Below, piece by piece: positions 37,046-49,600 of a DNA stretch of 64,000 nt. Numbering within the stretch: the first letter of the stretch is position 1; the number at the start of each line of letters is the position of its first letter. Position numbers and translations under genes: made by a program. The notes under the pieces are model-generated. The model was not told the origin of the DNA and searched no databases. It saw only the letters and a list, made by a program, of their open reading frames with translations. Source of the DNA: Odiellus spinosus (Eukaryota; Arthropoda; Arachnida; Opiliones; Phalangiidae); NCBI GenBank assembly GCA_963920705.1, contig OY987237.1:10508601-10572600 (forward strand), in the 5' to 3' direction.

Positions 37046-39117
37046 GGTAAAAACGAGGGATCAGAATTGAATTGGTTGTACACCTGAGTTCAGCTTTGAC
37101 AGTGTATTTATTTCGAACTATAATGAACTCTAATTTCAGCTTTAATAGTGCAAAGAGTTAAAAAAAAATGTGTACATCTGAGTTCGCGAGTGTCTGCCCC
37201 CTTGGGTAAAATTTCTAAAGATTATATTCGAAAGGTTTACGCGAGATGAATTTGAAGAGGCCCCGATCGAGTCATGTTGCGAGTCTCCCCAAAGAAGTAA
37301 AACTTTGTATATAGGTTTTTAAGCTATGAAAAAGTTAAAAACTAAACCATATAAACCTTCGATATTAAATAGTGAAAACATAACTTTAATTAAAGTAATT
37401 AAAAATTACGTTACTAGCTCTTTAAATAGAAATATTTTAGGGCGGAAGGAGACTTAGAGTTTCTCTTCTGGCAGGATTAGCGAGAATAGCTATAGGCCCG
37501 CGTCTCCTTCGCTATGATCTGGCGTTTCCTAACATTATCCTGATTTATGGCTCTATACCGCTTTAGGACATTTGTTTCCGAGCAATTGTTTGAAGAATCT
37601 CTACTCTTAATCAAACGTTAAATCAGATTTGCCGCCAACTATAATAAACCATATAAGCCTATAAGGGCAAGAGTGTAGTATATACGATTATCACGTGATC
37701 TTTCCCATATTTCCGCCTTTGGTAAGATTATATATATTATATATTATCATTCGGAGATTTGGGAGCTTACAATGCGTGTAAATTTCAGGTTAATCGATGC
37801 TGAATCAGTTGTATTAAAGTGAAGCTAAAGGCTACGCGTAATATTTAAAAGTCATTTCTAGAGTTCTTAAAGCTCGGAATTCGTATAATTTTTATTAATT
37901 GGATAAAATCTAAAATTGACTATTTTTCATTCGAAGATAAAGTAAAAAACATAATCCATATCCGTTTTTATCCAAAAACTTATCTTACAATATTATCCGC
38001 GTTATACGTTCGGATAAAAAAAAAATATTTTCGTGAAAAATAATGAATAAAAATATGATTTAAAATCTTAGTTTCGTAGTTTTATTTATATTCTTCAAAT
38101 TAAAAGTTAATTTGAAATTTTTCCTTATATTTTAGACTAATTCTGGAAATGTGAATTTTCTTATCCATCGTTATACGTTTGAAAACGAGTAATTTGTTCG
38201 TAGATAAATCGCCAAATGCTCATCTTCGGGTAAACCTTACACATTTAACAATTATACGAATATACAAATTTTATTATTTTAGTTACAAACAACTTATCCG
38301 AAAATAAAATAGCTGAAAATATACGAATAACAGAAGATAATGGATATCCGATTCCGAGCAGTAATTTTGGAAATTGGTAATATATCATCTCACGGTAATT
38401 AACCGAAATTCATTAATTTTTCTATTTCTTAATATTAAATTCGCGAGCTTGGTGTTTGGCCATAATAGAGTCAATTTTCCTAGTTCTAAGTTCTTTCTGT
38501 ATAAATTGTTTTATCACTTCTCTAGAATTTATCCAAACCAGCTTTCCAGTAAATTTCGTCAAAAATTTCCAGTTATTTTTTACAACATTCAAAAGCCAGG
38601 TTTATAGGATTCCATCAATATTTTAAACAAGTTTAAAAAACATCATCAAATGTCATCAATTTTCAGGCGTAGTCAGCCTTTCTTAATGTAATTAAAAGCG
38701 GTTAAAAACCCTGTCGAGTCGCGACACGAGATAGTTTAAGATAAGTTTACAAAATGGGAGAAACTTGAGGTGGACTAATACTCAGTGTTAAAAATAATTG
38801 AAATAAAAGTAGTATTTGCAAAACTTCGCGAATTCGACTATTTATATGTAGTGTAAGATTTCCCCAGGCAAAAGCGCCAAGCGCGTGCGAGGGATAAAAC
38901 TATGAAACTAAAGCGAACAAAACTTAATGAACGGTGATCTTTCTTGATTTTTAGTCGCACCCAAGCTCAGTTATTGACATGGCTTCTATATTAATGCATA
39001 GAGCTCGAAATTAGTATCATTTTTATTTATTGGATAAAATCTACTAAATTCTTATGTATATTATCTGTTTGCAAAAAATAGGCTATTTTCATTCGAGTTA
39101 TCTTATAATCCATATAC
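37046..39117. other. Non-coding stretch
   Basis: AT-rich with many TTTATCC/GGATAA-like words around 37900-38400 and 39000-39120; no gene or clear element end. Confidence 0.45.
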
Positions 39118-39124
39118 GTTTTAT

Positions 39125-39465
39125 CAGAAGCCGATGAAACCCTCCTTTGAAGTCTACTACTCTAATGTTCCATATAGCGCTCCTCTCTGTATATGGGTAA
39201 AATTCCCAATTTTACGAGATCGGAGGGGTCCTACTTCACACCCCCCCTGTCTGCGGAAAATTGGAAATTCTCTCTCTCCACAAACGACGACGTTTTTTTG
39301 ACGAACTCCAAGGCTGCTAGAGATATTCGCTCGACTAACTCCCGCTCCGAAAATATCTACCGTTAGGAGGCGTACGAATCGCGCTTTTTGAAACTAACCC
39401 ATACAGAGAGGGGTAGACAAGCCCCGGGAGTAATAGACTTCAAAGGAGGGTTTCATCGGCTTCTG
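39125..39465. mobile_element. Family C element, copy 1 (341 bp)
   Basis: The terminal inverted repeats of about 37 bp start CAGAAGCCGATGAAACCCTC. Internal parts include CTCCAAGGCTGCTAGAGATA and CGTTAGGAGGCGTACGAATC. Unlike copies 2 and 3 there is no matching 7-bp direct flank: the left flank GTTTTAT and right flank ATAAAGT are close to inverted. Confidence 0.88.
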
Positions 39466-40073
39466 ATAAAGTGTATACGGAATTTCAAATCCCCCCTAAT
39501 TTTGAAATTCATATGGTATGCCTAGTACACGCATTATACCTTTAAAACTTAAATTAAAACCAGGCTAATATCGATCATAATTTATTCAATCTCTTCGAGT
39601 CTAAATCAATTTTTGGTAGTCCACCTTCGAAATGGCAGAATAGATATACAAAAAACAACCATCTTGTTATCTTTCCCCTAACACGCCTTCATTGTCTCGC
39701 TTTCGACGAACTGATAAGAACCTTACAAGGGCTTTCGCGAGCGTGTGGTGTTGGCGAGGAAACTCCCAGGCGTACCATTAAAAATTCAAAGAGTCTGTCG
39801 TGGCTGTTAACGAAATAACAAGTGTACCCAATTGTCGACACATACACTCGAGGCGCTATAGTACGGCTCTGATTAATGCCACTCCGAAAGCCCCGGCTAT
39901 ATATATGTACCCGCGAATCCCCAGCTCGCTCGACCTCGCTAGAACCACGGTTTTACTTATTTTAAGAAAATTAAAACGAAAGAGCCACAACCATGAACCT
40001 TTTTTACGCATCTACAAAGAGTACACACCGTGTATTTACTGAAGAGGAACTGCAGAAATAAAGTTTATTTTAA

Positions 40074-40473
40074 AGGTAGAATGCAACCTAACAACAAGTG
40101 ATTTTTATCGACTCCTTATCGTTTAAAAAGGTGTAATCCAACAGTAAAAAAATTGCAAACAAATATTAAACCAGAAATGAATTTAAAATTAACCCGGGAA
40201 ATAGGCTTAACGGGATTCACGGATATCCTGATTTCCTCGCGTATAAGGTTTAGCGACCAATCGAATGCGATTGAAAGTCTCGTGGAGATCTCGCGTGAAC
40301 GACGGGCCTTCGCTCATTGGTCGCTAAATCTTACACGGAGGCAATTCAGGATCTCCATGAATCACGCTAAGCCTATTTTCCGGTTAAGTTTTAAATTTAT
40401 TTCTAGTTTAATATTTGATTTGTAAACTTATTGGTGAATTAGGCCTATTTAAAAGATAAGGAATCGGATACAA
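40074..40473. mobile_element. Family B MITE, copy 6 (right end truncated)
   Basis: TTAA lies at 40070-40073, and the left end is AGGTAGAATGCAACC. The copy is collinear with copies 1-3, but it stops after AAGGAATCGGATA, lacking the last 20 or so bp and the right TTAA. Confidence 0.85.
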
Positions 40474-41168
40474 AATTTTGAATGAGTTTCTAATGTTCAG
40501 TAAGATTTTTTTTGTTATATCCAACAACATGTACTATGTTGAGTAGATAACCAATATATTATGTACTCATGGTAATTAAATATATAATCTAAGATTCATC
40601 TCGTTGTAATTGTGGGCCACAATAATGTCTTGTAAGAAAGTTTTACAAAAAAAAAATAATAATAAAAAAGAGTAGACGTTATTAAAATTCTGTGGTGAAC
40701 GAAAGCTTAAAATGCTGAAGAAAAAAATACGCAATCCAAAGATAACAGACGCTTAAAAAAATTTAAACGTTGGAACTATATCGACAAGCTTTTTAATTAA
40801 AAACCTGTCCATTTTTTTTATCCAGAGATGGAGAGCAAAGATTCCTAAGAGTGTATGGAGGATATAATCTTGTAGGAACTAGAGAGGGATTTAAAGACTA
40901 ACAGTTCTAGAATATAGACGTAAGAGTAACGCCAACTTAATACTGAAACAGTCGGCGAATCCTCTATATTTCCTCCAAGATATAATTTATGCTACATAAA
41001 CAACCTAGTTTCGGAAATTTATTCCGTGAGATATTAAAAAAAAAAAAAAAATTAATAGTATATTTGAAAAATTAGACTTCACGATCAAAATTAAAACCCA
41101 GGGTACCACTATTTTTTTTTTTTTTTTTTTTAAGTGACGCTGTAACCATTTTGTTAGTAATATTTTCA
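40474..41168. other. Non-coding stretch
   Basis: Two homopolymer-rich tracts (A near 41037-41050, T near 41112-41130). No gene seen. Confidence 0.5.
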
Positions 41169-41175
41169 GTTTTTG

Positions 41176-41506
41176 CAGAAGCCGATGAAACCCTCCTTTG
41201 AAGTCTATTACTCCCGGGTCTTGTCTACCCCTCTCTGTATGGGTTTGTTTCAAAAAGCGCGATTCGTACGTCTCCTAACGGTAGATATTTTCGGAGCGGG
41301 ATTTCGTCGAGCGAATATTTCTAGCAGCCTTGGAGTTCGTCAAAAAACGTCGTCGTTCGTGGAGAGAGAGAATTTCCAATTTTCCGTAGACAGAGGCGTA
41401 TGAAGTAGGACCCCTCCGATCTCGTAAAATTGTCAATTTTACCCATACAGAGAGGAGCGCTATATGGAACACTAGAGACTTCAAAGGAGGGTTTCATCGG
41501 CTTCTG
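41176..41506. mobile_element. Family C element, copy 2 (331 bp, inverted)
   Basis: The same termini as copy 1. The 7-bp direct duplication GTTTTTG lies at 41169-41175 and 41507-41513. The body is in reverse orientation relative to copies 1 and 3. Confidence 0.9.
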
Positions 41507-41644
41507 GTTTTTGTTTCTATCCTATTAAAACATCAAAATTCTACTCCTCTGGGTTGACTAAAAATAAACAATTAAGATTAAAAGTCCTAAACAAGACCGG
41601 CATTCCTTCTCTGATCGTAAAATAAAAAAACTCCTTGTTCGTTA

Positions 41645-41724
41645 ATTTTTTCACTATTGGATTAGGCCTATTTAAACAATAAGGGATAGATAAAAAACAC
41701 TCGTTGTTAGGTTGCATTCTTCCT
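41645..41724. mobile_element. Family B fragment, copy 7 (one terminus)
   Basis: Only the right terminus remains: GGATTAGGCCTATTTAAACA through GGTTGCATTCTTCCT, followed by TTAA at 41725-41728. Confidence 0.8.
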
Positions 41725-41889
41725 TTAAGACGGGTGGTACTGGAAAGATGGTAATGGGTATACCAACTTATACCAAGAATATTTACTTTGTTAAAGTGGT
41801 TCAGTCATTAAAAGTAACGGAGGCAAAATAGCTAGTTTCAAAAATGGGTTGCAGGTATATATTTAAAACATATCTATGTATATTTTCAA

Positions 41890-42499
41890 AGGGATACTAC
41901 CACAATTTGGTCAAACTTTAATCAGGACACATCAAGAATCCATTCAGGTTCCATAAGAATATGGGAGGGCCGAGATTCAATAACCATCCTCCCAAACTTT
42001 GTAGCAAACGTTCGTCCTCTTCGAATCGATTTTTCAAGTAAATCGCTCCTGACATTATATTATTAACCCGCGCCACTAACGACCTTGACACAATATTTTG
42101 GGTAATAAAAATGGAGCCGACCGAAAAAAGATGTAAGCGTACAAATGTTGCGAAAATTGCAGACGAACTTTTGTTACAAATTTTGGGAGGATGGTACCAG
42201 AGGCTAAAGCTATGCTCCCATATTCTTATGGAATCTGAATGGATTCTTGGTTGAAACGGGACTAATTTCATAATATTATAAGTTATTCTACACGGAAAAT
42301 ATATATTCAATTTTGCGTAAAGGATGATAGGTATCACTTTCTATTTGTTCATCCAACAAATATAAATTAATTTCAACATCACCTCGTATTTTTGAAACTA
42401 ACTTTTAGTCCCCTTATTTGAAATTTTGAAGACACATTTAATAACTTGATGTAAATAAACAAAAACTATATTTAACTGAAATAATAAAATACTATCCCT
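41890..42499. mobile_element. Possible TTAA-type element L hosting a family D copy
   Basis: The left AGGGATACTA and right complement of AGGGATAGTA could be termini, with TCAA at the left and TTAA (42500-42503) at the right. Family D copy 1 lies inside. The evidence is short terminal similarity only. Confidence 0.3.
41929..42255. mobile_element. Family D foldback element, copy 1
   Basis: The ends are inverted: CAAGAATCCATTCAGGTTCC at the left and its complement at the right. The next segment, CATAAGAATATGGGAG, is also inverted, as is CCATCCTCCCAAA. The centre is unique. A frame starting ATGGAGCCGACCGAAAAAAG is conserved in both copies. No target duplication is seen. Confidence 0.75.
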
Positions 42500-42931
42500 T
42501 TAAAGTAGTTTACTCGTAAACTTAAGCTCATTCCCACCTTCCATAAAACAAGTATACTTTAAAATCACTTAGAGGTTACTGCAGTAAATAGAACAAGTTC
42601 CCATCCAAGTATCAAACTCAACAGTGTTGAACTAGTAGCTTACCGCGTACTGAAACATCAAACTGACTTCTACTATACAGGTCAAAGGGTAGGGAATAAC
42701 GGGGTCAACTCGGGTCATAAAGTAGATTTAAGTCGTTAAGGATTTAATATTAATCCTTAATAGAGTATATAATAATAAAAACCATAATAGGATGAGATTA
42801 TCACAAAATGGCGAAAATGTTTGGTTTAGGTCTGAAGTTAAAAGTGAAGATGTCACTATTGCGTAATATTTAAAATGTTTTCATACTATTAAAAACCCAT
42901 TTGGCACTTTCATCAAAAAATCCAATTAAGA

Positions 42932-43003
42932 TCTCGAAGAGTCGATTTGAACATTCGAAACGGTTTGAAAACGGTTTGAAAGAGTCAAGTGTGAACGTGG
43001 CTT
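42932..43003. mobile_element. Half copy of the 15.9-kb PIF/Harbinger-like MITE
   Basis: Contains GGTTTGAAAACGG and ends GTGTGAACGTGGCTT, matching one arm of the element at 15868-16103. The other arm is absent. Confidence 0.45.
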
Positions 43004-43218
43004 AAGTTTTCTTTGCCATATTTCCGAAATGCTTCTCAAACTTCATTTGGATAGAAATTTAGAACTTTCAAAAATTTCGTGACAACCTCACTTTCAGTTT
43101 TAGTGTTTGGGCTTTGAAGGAAATGCGTGGAAATAATACAACCTTAGACTTTTCGCGAAGCTATGGGGGTGGTAATTAAATAATTTGGTGTAAAATATAG
43201 GCATAATACGTAATTTTA

Positions 43219-43787
43219 CAGGGTTGCCACAGATTTTTTCATAACAAAATTCCCTGACTTTTTCAGGTTTTCTCTGACCATCTACACCGTTTTTTATTGA
43301 CCAATTTAAAGGTTTAAATTAGTAGTAATTTGCAATTTCAAGTGTAAAACATTTTTCATTCTTCAATAACTATTCTTGAAGACTATATACATCACTTATT
43401 GTGTTGTATGGGAACTCCAAGGTTGCTAGAGATTCGCGTGGGAGCTTTTCCTTGCGTGAATCATCACCTCTCCCCAAAAATAGGTCTTCTGTGAGAAAGT
43501 ATTCATAAAAAAACCTGCCTTTTCTCAATAGGGACTTTCCATAAATGTTTTGAAGGCTCTGATCCAATATAATAAATTTTTACTCATATTTATGGAAGCC
43601 TCCCTGGTCTAACTGAATCCATACCTATAAGATTCCACTATTTTATTTTTGGATAATATGAAAATTCTCTGCCTTTTTCCCTGATCTTTCGAAAATTTTA
43701 AAATTCCCTGACTTAATTTTAGACCAATTTTGAAACCCCCCTGACTTTTCCAAGTTTTCCAGGTTTTCCAGGTCTGTGGCAACCCCG
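43219..43787. mobile_element. Inverted-repeat element with CCCTGACTTT motifs (569 bp)
   Basis: The termini are CAGGGTTGCCACAG and the complement CTGTGGCAACCCCG. Subterminal copies of CCCTGACTT occur near both ends, in the way transposase-binding repeats do. The interior holds GAACTCCAAGGTTGCTAGAG, also present in family C. No clear target duplication (flanks TAATTTTA and GTAAAAAA), so the hAT-like assignment is tentative. Confidence 0.6.
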
Positions 43788-44804
43788 GTAAAAAACTAAC
43801 TGTAGGGGTCCAATTTTCGGTAAACTGTTAAGCTAGCAGCGGCTTTTTTAATTAAAATTTTCTAAAAATAATACGCCTCGAAACCCTTTCTTTTAAAACG
43901 TATTATTTAATAAGTTTAATATTTGTTATTCATATTTTTCTGTTAAATATTACTTCTATATTTATCTATTATTTCCTCTAAAACATTTATTTTCACGGTG
44001 TTTCAATTTAAAAATGAAATTAAAATTACGCTTTATTATCACTTAACGATTTCTATCAGTGTGTCAGAATAATTAAGAAACCTAAATAATGATAATTAAC
44101 GTTGCAGTTCAATCGTTTAATTTATTTGATCTTATTTCTAGCGTAAAACTAAAGCAAAATGAGAACCAGGACCTAAAAATTAATCTCGAAAAGGAAAGGA
44201 AAAGAAAGATGGGGATAGAGATAGGAAGGTGGTGTCTTTAGGTCTCTTTTTCACGGGTGCCGCTTCGGTCGTTAGCGGTTGGAATTAAATTATCCATCCT
44301 TCCCTCCTCTAAACCTTCATCTTCCGCTACTGCCTATAGGTGTTATCACAAAATGCACTAACTCTCAGCTACCTTTGGTTTTTCCTAGAGAAGGCCAACT
44401 TATGCAAATTACGATTTACGCCTCTCTTATTTACTTACCTTTATAGCCGAGGCTTACTGGCTCTAAGGTTTTGAAATTTAATTTCTACTACCACCCGTGT
44501 TTTTAAGAAACCTACGTAATCTGGAGTTTAAACCTATTTAAGAATGTAATTTCTTACTTAGCTTAAATGTTAAATATAATGTATGTAATAATACTGCCTT
44601 TGTCTTCAATTTCAAAATATATGAACGTGTTTTAGTCAAGCTAGCAAAACTACGTGACTGTTCATAATCTGGGCTAGAATTTCCAGAGCGTGGCAATTTA
44701 AAAGTTTACTGACATTCAATAGATGGCACCAGTTTAATTATTATAAATGTTTCGTTTAGGATTGGAGTGCCGGCTACGGATTTTTCGCAATCCTATTAAA
44801 CTAA
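43788..44804. other. Non-coding stretch
   Basis: Purine- and pyrimidine-rich segments at 44190-44330; no gene or element ends. Confidence 0.5.
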
Positions 44805-44805
44805 T

Positions 44806-45533
44806 TTTAATAAAATATCCCCATAATTATGTTAATTTTTATAAAAATATCCTCATTATTCAGTTTATTTTTATAAAAATATCCTCATATTTAAGTTAAT
44901 TTTTATAAAAATATCCCCTCATAAGTTATTTTTATAAAAATATCCCCTCATAAGTTAATTTTTATAAAAATATCCTCATAATTAAGTTAATTTTTATAAA
45001 AATATCCTCATAATTCTGTTAATTTTTATAAAAATATCCTCATAATTAAGTTAATTTTTTTAAAAAATATCCTCTTAATTAAGTTAATTTTTATCAAAAT
45101 ATCCCCATAATTAAGTTAATTTTTATAAAAATATCCTCATAATTCAGTTAATTTTTATAAAAATATCCCTCATAATTAAGTTAATTTTTATAAAAATATC
45201 CTCATAATTCAGTTAATTTTTATAAAAATATCCTCATAATTCAGTTAATTTTTATAAAAATATCCTCATAATTCAGTTAATTTTTATAAAAATATCCTCA
45301 TAATTCAGTTAATTTTTATAAAAATATCCTCATAATTCAGTTAATTTTTATAAAAATATCCTCATAATTCAGTTAATTTTTATAAAAATATCCTCATAAT
45401 TCAGTTAATTTTTATAAAAATATCCTCATTATTCAGTTAATTTTTATAAAAATATCCCTCATAATTCAGTTAATTTTTATAAAAATATCCTCATAATTCA
45501 GTTAATTTTTATAAAAATATCCTCATAATTAAA
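44806..45533. repeat. 32-bp AT-rich minisatellite, about 23 units
   Basis: Unit CAGTTAATTTTTATAAAAAT plus ATCCTCATAATT. The units at the left are degenerate in length and sequence; from about 45180 rightwards they are nearly uniform. This suggests the right part expanded last. Confidence 0.95.
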
Positions 45534-45918
45534 ATAAGTTCCGGTTATTAAAGTAATTTTTAAACCCAATAAAATAATTTAAAATCACACTGAACTAAAC
45601 TTACTTCATCTATTAATATTTTATAGAATTAAACCAACTTATTTTATATATACAAACCAAGGCTATCATTAAACCCAAATGTATTTGGTTAAAATTCCCT
45701 GTTAAAGCTATGATAAAACATCTACACAACATCCCCAACGGACGGGCGCCATTTCTATACTTAATGTCTTTCTCCCTTCCCTCTCGCTCCCCGAATTGCT
45801 AGGCCTAAATTCAGCCGGCCTAAAGTTCTCCCTAGCCCGCTTTACCCGTAGCCATTTAACGTCGCTAGACCTTTATCAATCACGGCGAGATCAAAAACGA
45901 CAAATAATAAAACATTAT

Positions 45919-46222
45919 ATTATTAACTCACCGTATTTGAAGAACCAAAATGTTAAAGCATGTCTAATTCCTGTTATATTAGTCATTGATTGTTCATGAA
46001 TTCCGCACATTAACTCGATTTTAAACGCAAAACAAACCGATTTAATTTTTATTAATAATTATCGCCGCGTGTTAACGACATTGACGGTCATCGCTTCACC
46101 GCGCTCTAAAATCGGGGACGGGGAAGAAAGCGGAATCTGCGCATGCGCGCGACAGGGATAGGGGGTAGAGACATTAGCCAATTATGTAAAAAGGCGGGAC
46201 ATTTGTTTTGGCGCAAAAAAAA
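45919..46222 (-). promoter_or_regulatory. Promoter-like block P2, related to P1
   Basis: Carries TGCGCATGCGC at 46138-46148 (NRF-1 type), GGGGAAGAAAGCGG, ATGTAAAAAGGCGGGACATTT on one side, and on the minus strand a donor G|GTGAGTTAATA with exon edge 45932. Order, spacing and orientation match P1 at 27944-28262. The gene to its left is not identified. Confidence 0.4.
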
Positions 46223-46382
46223 TTAAAATTTTAAATCTAGAGAAGTGGCCTTACAAACGATTTCAAATCAATTTTGATTAAACTCATATTTCAAGAATTT
46301 TCTACAATACTTCTTACATTCCACCAACACTAGAAGAAATTTCACAGTTTTGTGGAACGTTATTGTAATCATTTAATGATGG

Positions 46383-46516
46383 ATTCACACGTAGGGGTAG
46401 CGGAAAGGAACATGGAGCATTAACTACGTTCTTGAACAGCCATCTTGAATAATGTAAATATCTACATCTACCCTAGTTATTTGTCCATGTTCCGTTCCGA
46501 AAAGGATTTGTGTGAA
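46383..46516. repeat. Inverted repeat (hairpin 1)
   Basis: The arms start ATTCACAC and end GTGTGAA, with GGAAAGGAACATGGA opposed by TCCATGTTCCGTTCC. It may be a MITE; no target duplication is visible. Confidence 0.6.
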
Positions 46517-46530
46517 GGCTTTTTTCCGAA

Positions 46531-46624
46531 GGAGCAGACGAGCGAACGTGGAGCAATAATTACGGGAGAACTTAAAAGATCTCCCGTATAGTTATTGCTC
46601 TACGATCGCTCGTAAAATAGCTCC
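46531..46624. repeat. Inverted repeat (hairpin 2)
   Basis: The arms GAGCAATAATTACGGGAGA and TCTCCCGTATAGTTATTGCTC surround a 10-nt loop, extended by GACGAGCG and CGCTCGT. It adjoins hairpin 1. Confidence 0.65.
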
Positions 46625-46639
46625 GTCTGGTTTTTGAAG

Positions 46640-49600
46640 TGATTTCCTCAGAATGAAATATAGACTGAGTGGGGAAAAGGACCACGTGATCGTATCACGT
46701 GTTTGTTTTAGTTCTGGGTACTGTTTTTCACCATGTGGATCGAATGATTATCCCGGTTAAGCCTCGCAGACCCAACCGTTTACCCCCTCTGAAGATTAGT
46801 TCGAGAAACATTCTAACTAGCGTGATGATATCTCATCACGTGACCAGGCGTAAACATTTTGTACTTTTCCTTGTCTTTAAAAAGTTGGATTCAAATATCT
46901 ATTCGAAAAGCAAATTGCAGAATGATTTTTGACTGACCTGAAAATGTGTTTCAGCGTCGCACTTGCTGGTACACCAAAATCCAATTGATTACAGTAGGAG
47001 AGTGATACGTTTCAGGATCTAGACAGGCTTCTCCATCAATACGTTTCACTACCAAGCTATAGACACTACAGTGTTATTGCGAAAGTGTTCCAGAGTTGTT
47101 TAGCTACGCATGCACTATACATTGTCAATTACTCAATGTTTTTCTTTTGCCTATATGGAAAGGAAAAATTTAGAAACAATTCATGTACTTGGACTCGCAA
47201 GGTTATTAAAAATCAGGTTTTGCCACAGGGATGGGTTACGAGACGATGACGTCAAACTGCGCGCGCATAGATTGAAAGTAAACGTCACTGTATTCTAGGT
47301 CCTGTTATAGTTCGGATTTCCAATTGGTGCTTCATATAAGAGTCGTATACAATGACCAAGATATTTAAATTACGCTACACTTGGAAATCAGCATTTCCTG
47401 TTCAGAGTGTGTCGAATTTATGAACCGCGCAGGTACCTTCCCGTGTCAAAAACCGATTTTTAATAACGTTGGGATATGCTAAATTACATCAGACACTAAA
47501 AAGGTCACCCCAAGTTCACAATCTAAACAATTTCCGCCCTTGGCCTGTACAAAATGTCGATAGTGGGGCTAATTGTGGGCTTAAATACCTAGTCCCTTTT
47601 TACAATAAAATTAACATTGAAAATTCGGTTGACCAATTCAAATTTGGGTACCATATGTTGTTTACTTTTGTAAATGAGCATATCAGATAATAATTTGTAA
47701 AGAGTTATAGTTTGTTAAACAGTTAGTACAATTGCTTGGCGTATGAGGTAAGTATAAGTAATAATTATTATAGCTAATGAGTCTTGGGTGCTAGATAAAC
47801 GTAGTATAACCGTTCTCGTATACCAGCCGAGGCTTAGCAACTTTTCTCAATAAATCAAAAATATGCTTAACCTAACGATGAAGATTCAATATCATTTAAC
47901 ACGCTTAATTAAGTAACGAGGAAAAATTTATGAGAACGGTACATGTACACATTTAAAACTGTAAATCTTAAGTACGTGTTAATCCTAGGTTACACCTCAT
48001 GGTGTTCAAGTTCTGTGTAAATTGAGAGTGCAATGAAGAGGTATAGATAATAGATTCGAAGAAAAAAACCTCGTCGGGCTAGATTCTCTAGCGTGGAAAA
48101 AGATGCCAAGGACTTTTAAAGAGGTCCTTCCTTTAGAACCGTAGGGCCGCAACCCTTCTTTCTACTTCCAAGATACCTTACAGGAAGGGAAAATTGAGCC
48201 GCCATTATTGCGCCACTTGTCCCTCTACACTGCAGGGTGCTATACCACCCCATCCTTCGAAATGTCTCCTTAATGGCACCACCCGCATGCCCCACCCCCT
48301 ATCGCCCATTTACTTCCAGGAATCTTGTGTTTTAAGGATAAAGAAGGCAGGGTGGAAAATCATTTTCTTATTCTAAACCCTCGAGTTATTTTTTTCTTCT
48401 TCCTTTTGCTTCTCGAGAACTAAGGAAGGAAGAAAGGAAGCGTGCTTAAAAAGCTTCCACTATTCAAAGTTACCCATGAGAGAATTAGCAAATGGTCCAA
48501 TTAAAACCGCTGGAAAGACAATTTGAATTCGAACGAAAACTTTTCTCTTTTCACGAATTGAAAAAAACCATACAGGGTGTTAGTAATTCAAGTTAGTTCC
48601 ATTTCTATATAAGGGCTGTGTATAAGATACTTAAGATGACTTAACTTCTTCAGTCAGCTAGAGCTCATAGTTTTGTCAATTACTAATGACGTGTGAATAT
48701 AAGTTGGATTAGTTAAGTTATCAAAAATATTGGTCTTGGATACGTGATATTGAGCTGGGCAAGAATAGATCAAATCCTCCCCCTGTTCAAGTCAGTGTAC
48801 ATTCAAAAGTCGATCAAGGGGCTTTGCTTTCATTCACATCGATCATTGATCACTTGGGGCTAAGTATCCTCGCTTCCAGGAATTCTGGATTTTATTAGCA
48901 ACCTGTACACTTTTTATTTTCAATAAGACCTTTCTTTTACTTTTCCTTTTGAATGCAAATCAAATAGGCACTTCGATTATTTTAAATATGTGAAGCTGCG
49001 TGGGTTAAAAAAAAAAAAAAAAAAAATAAGGCCGAATGAATTAAATTAAAGGAAATTATTCATCTGATTTTTTTGTTAAATAGAACGGGGTATTTTTGTG
49101 TGTCTTTTAATTGTTGGAAATATTGGCAACCATTTCTTTTAAACGTATACAAACAAAGTTTGTCGGGGAGTATAATTATGATTATAATGTACGTTTTACG
49201 CGCGTTTTTTTGAATTTTTATGGAACATTGTACAATTATTTTTGTTCGATCGTGTTTAAATCTTAATTTTAGAATTATTATTGAATTATAAAAAAATTAC
49301 CGCCCGCACTAATTAAGTTTATTACCGTTTAATTATTATTAATTTTATTTTTATTTATTTTTTTTGATATGGAGATTGTCATATATTGCTGGGAAAGTTG
49401 GTTAAGATTTTAATTATTTAGTTTTTGTAGCGTTAACTAAAAATTGTATTTTTTATTTTATTTTCAAAAACTAAACTCGCATTTTTTTAATTTGAGCACT
49501 GTTTATTTTTTTTTTTTTTTTTTTTTTCATTAATTTTTAAATCTAATTTTACTAAAAACTCGAAAATTATAAAATACTGAATACGAACAAGACCAGACAT

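Noticed and set aside
41918-42337. 139-codon minus frame as a gene
   Set aside because: It lies in family D and its flanks; the inverted arms produce frames on both strands.
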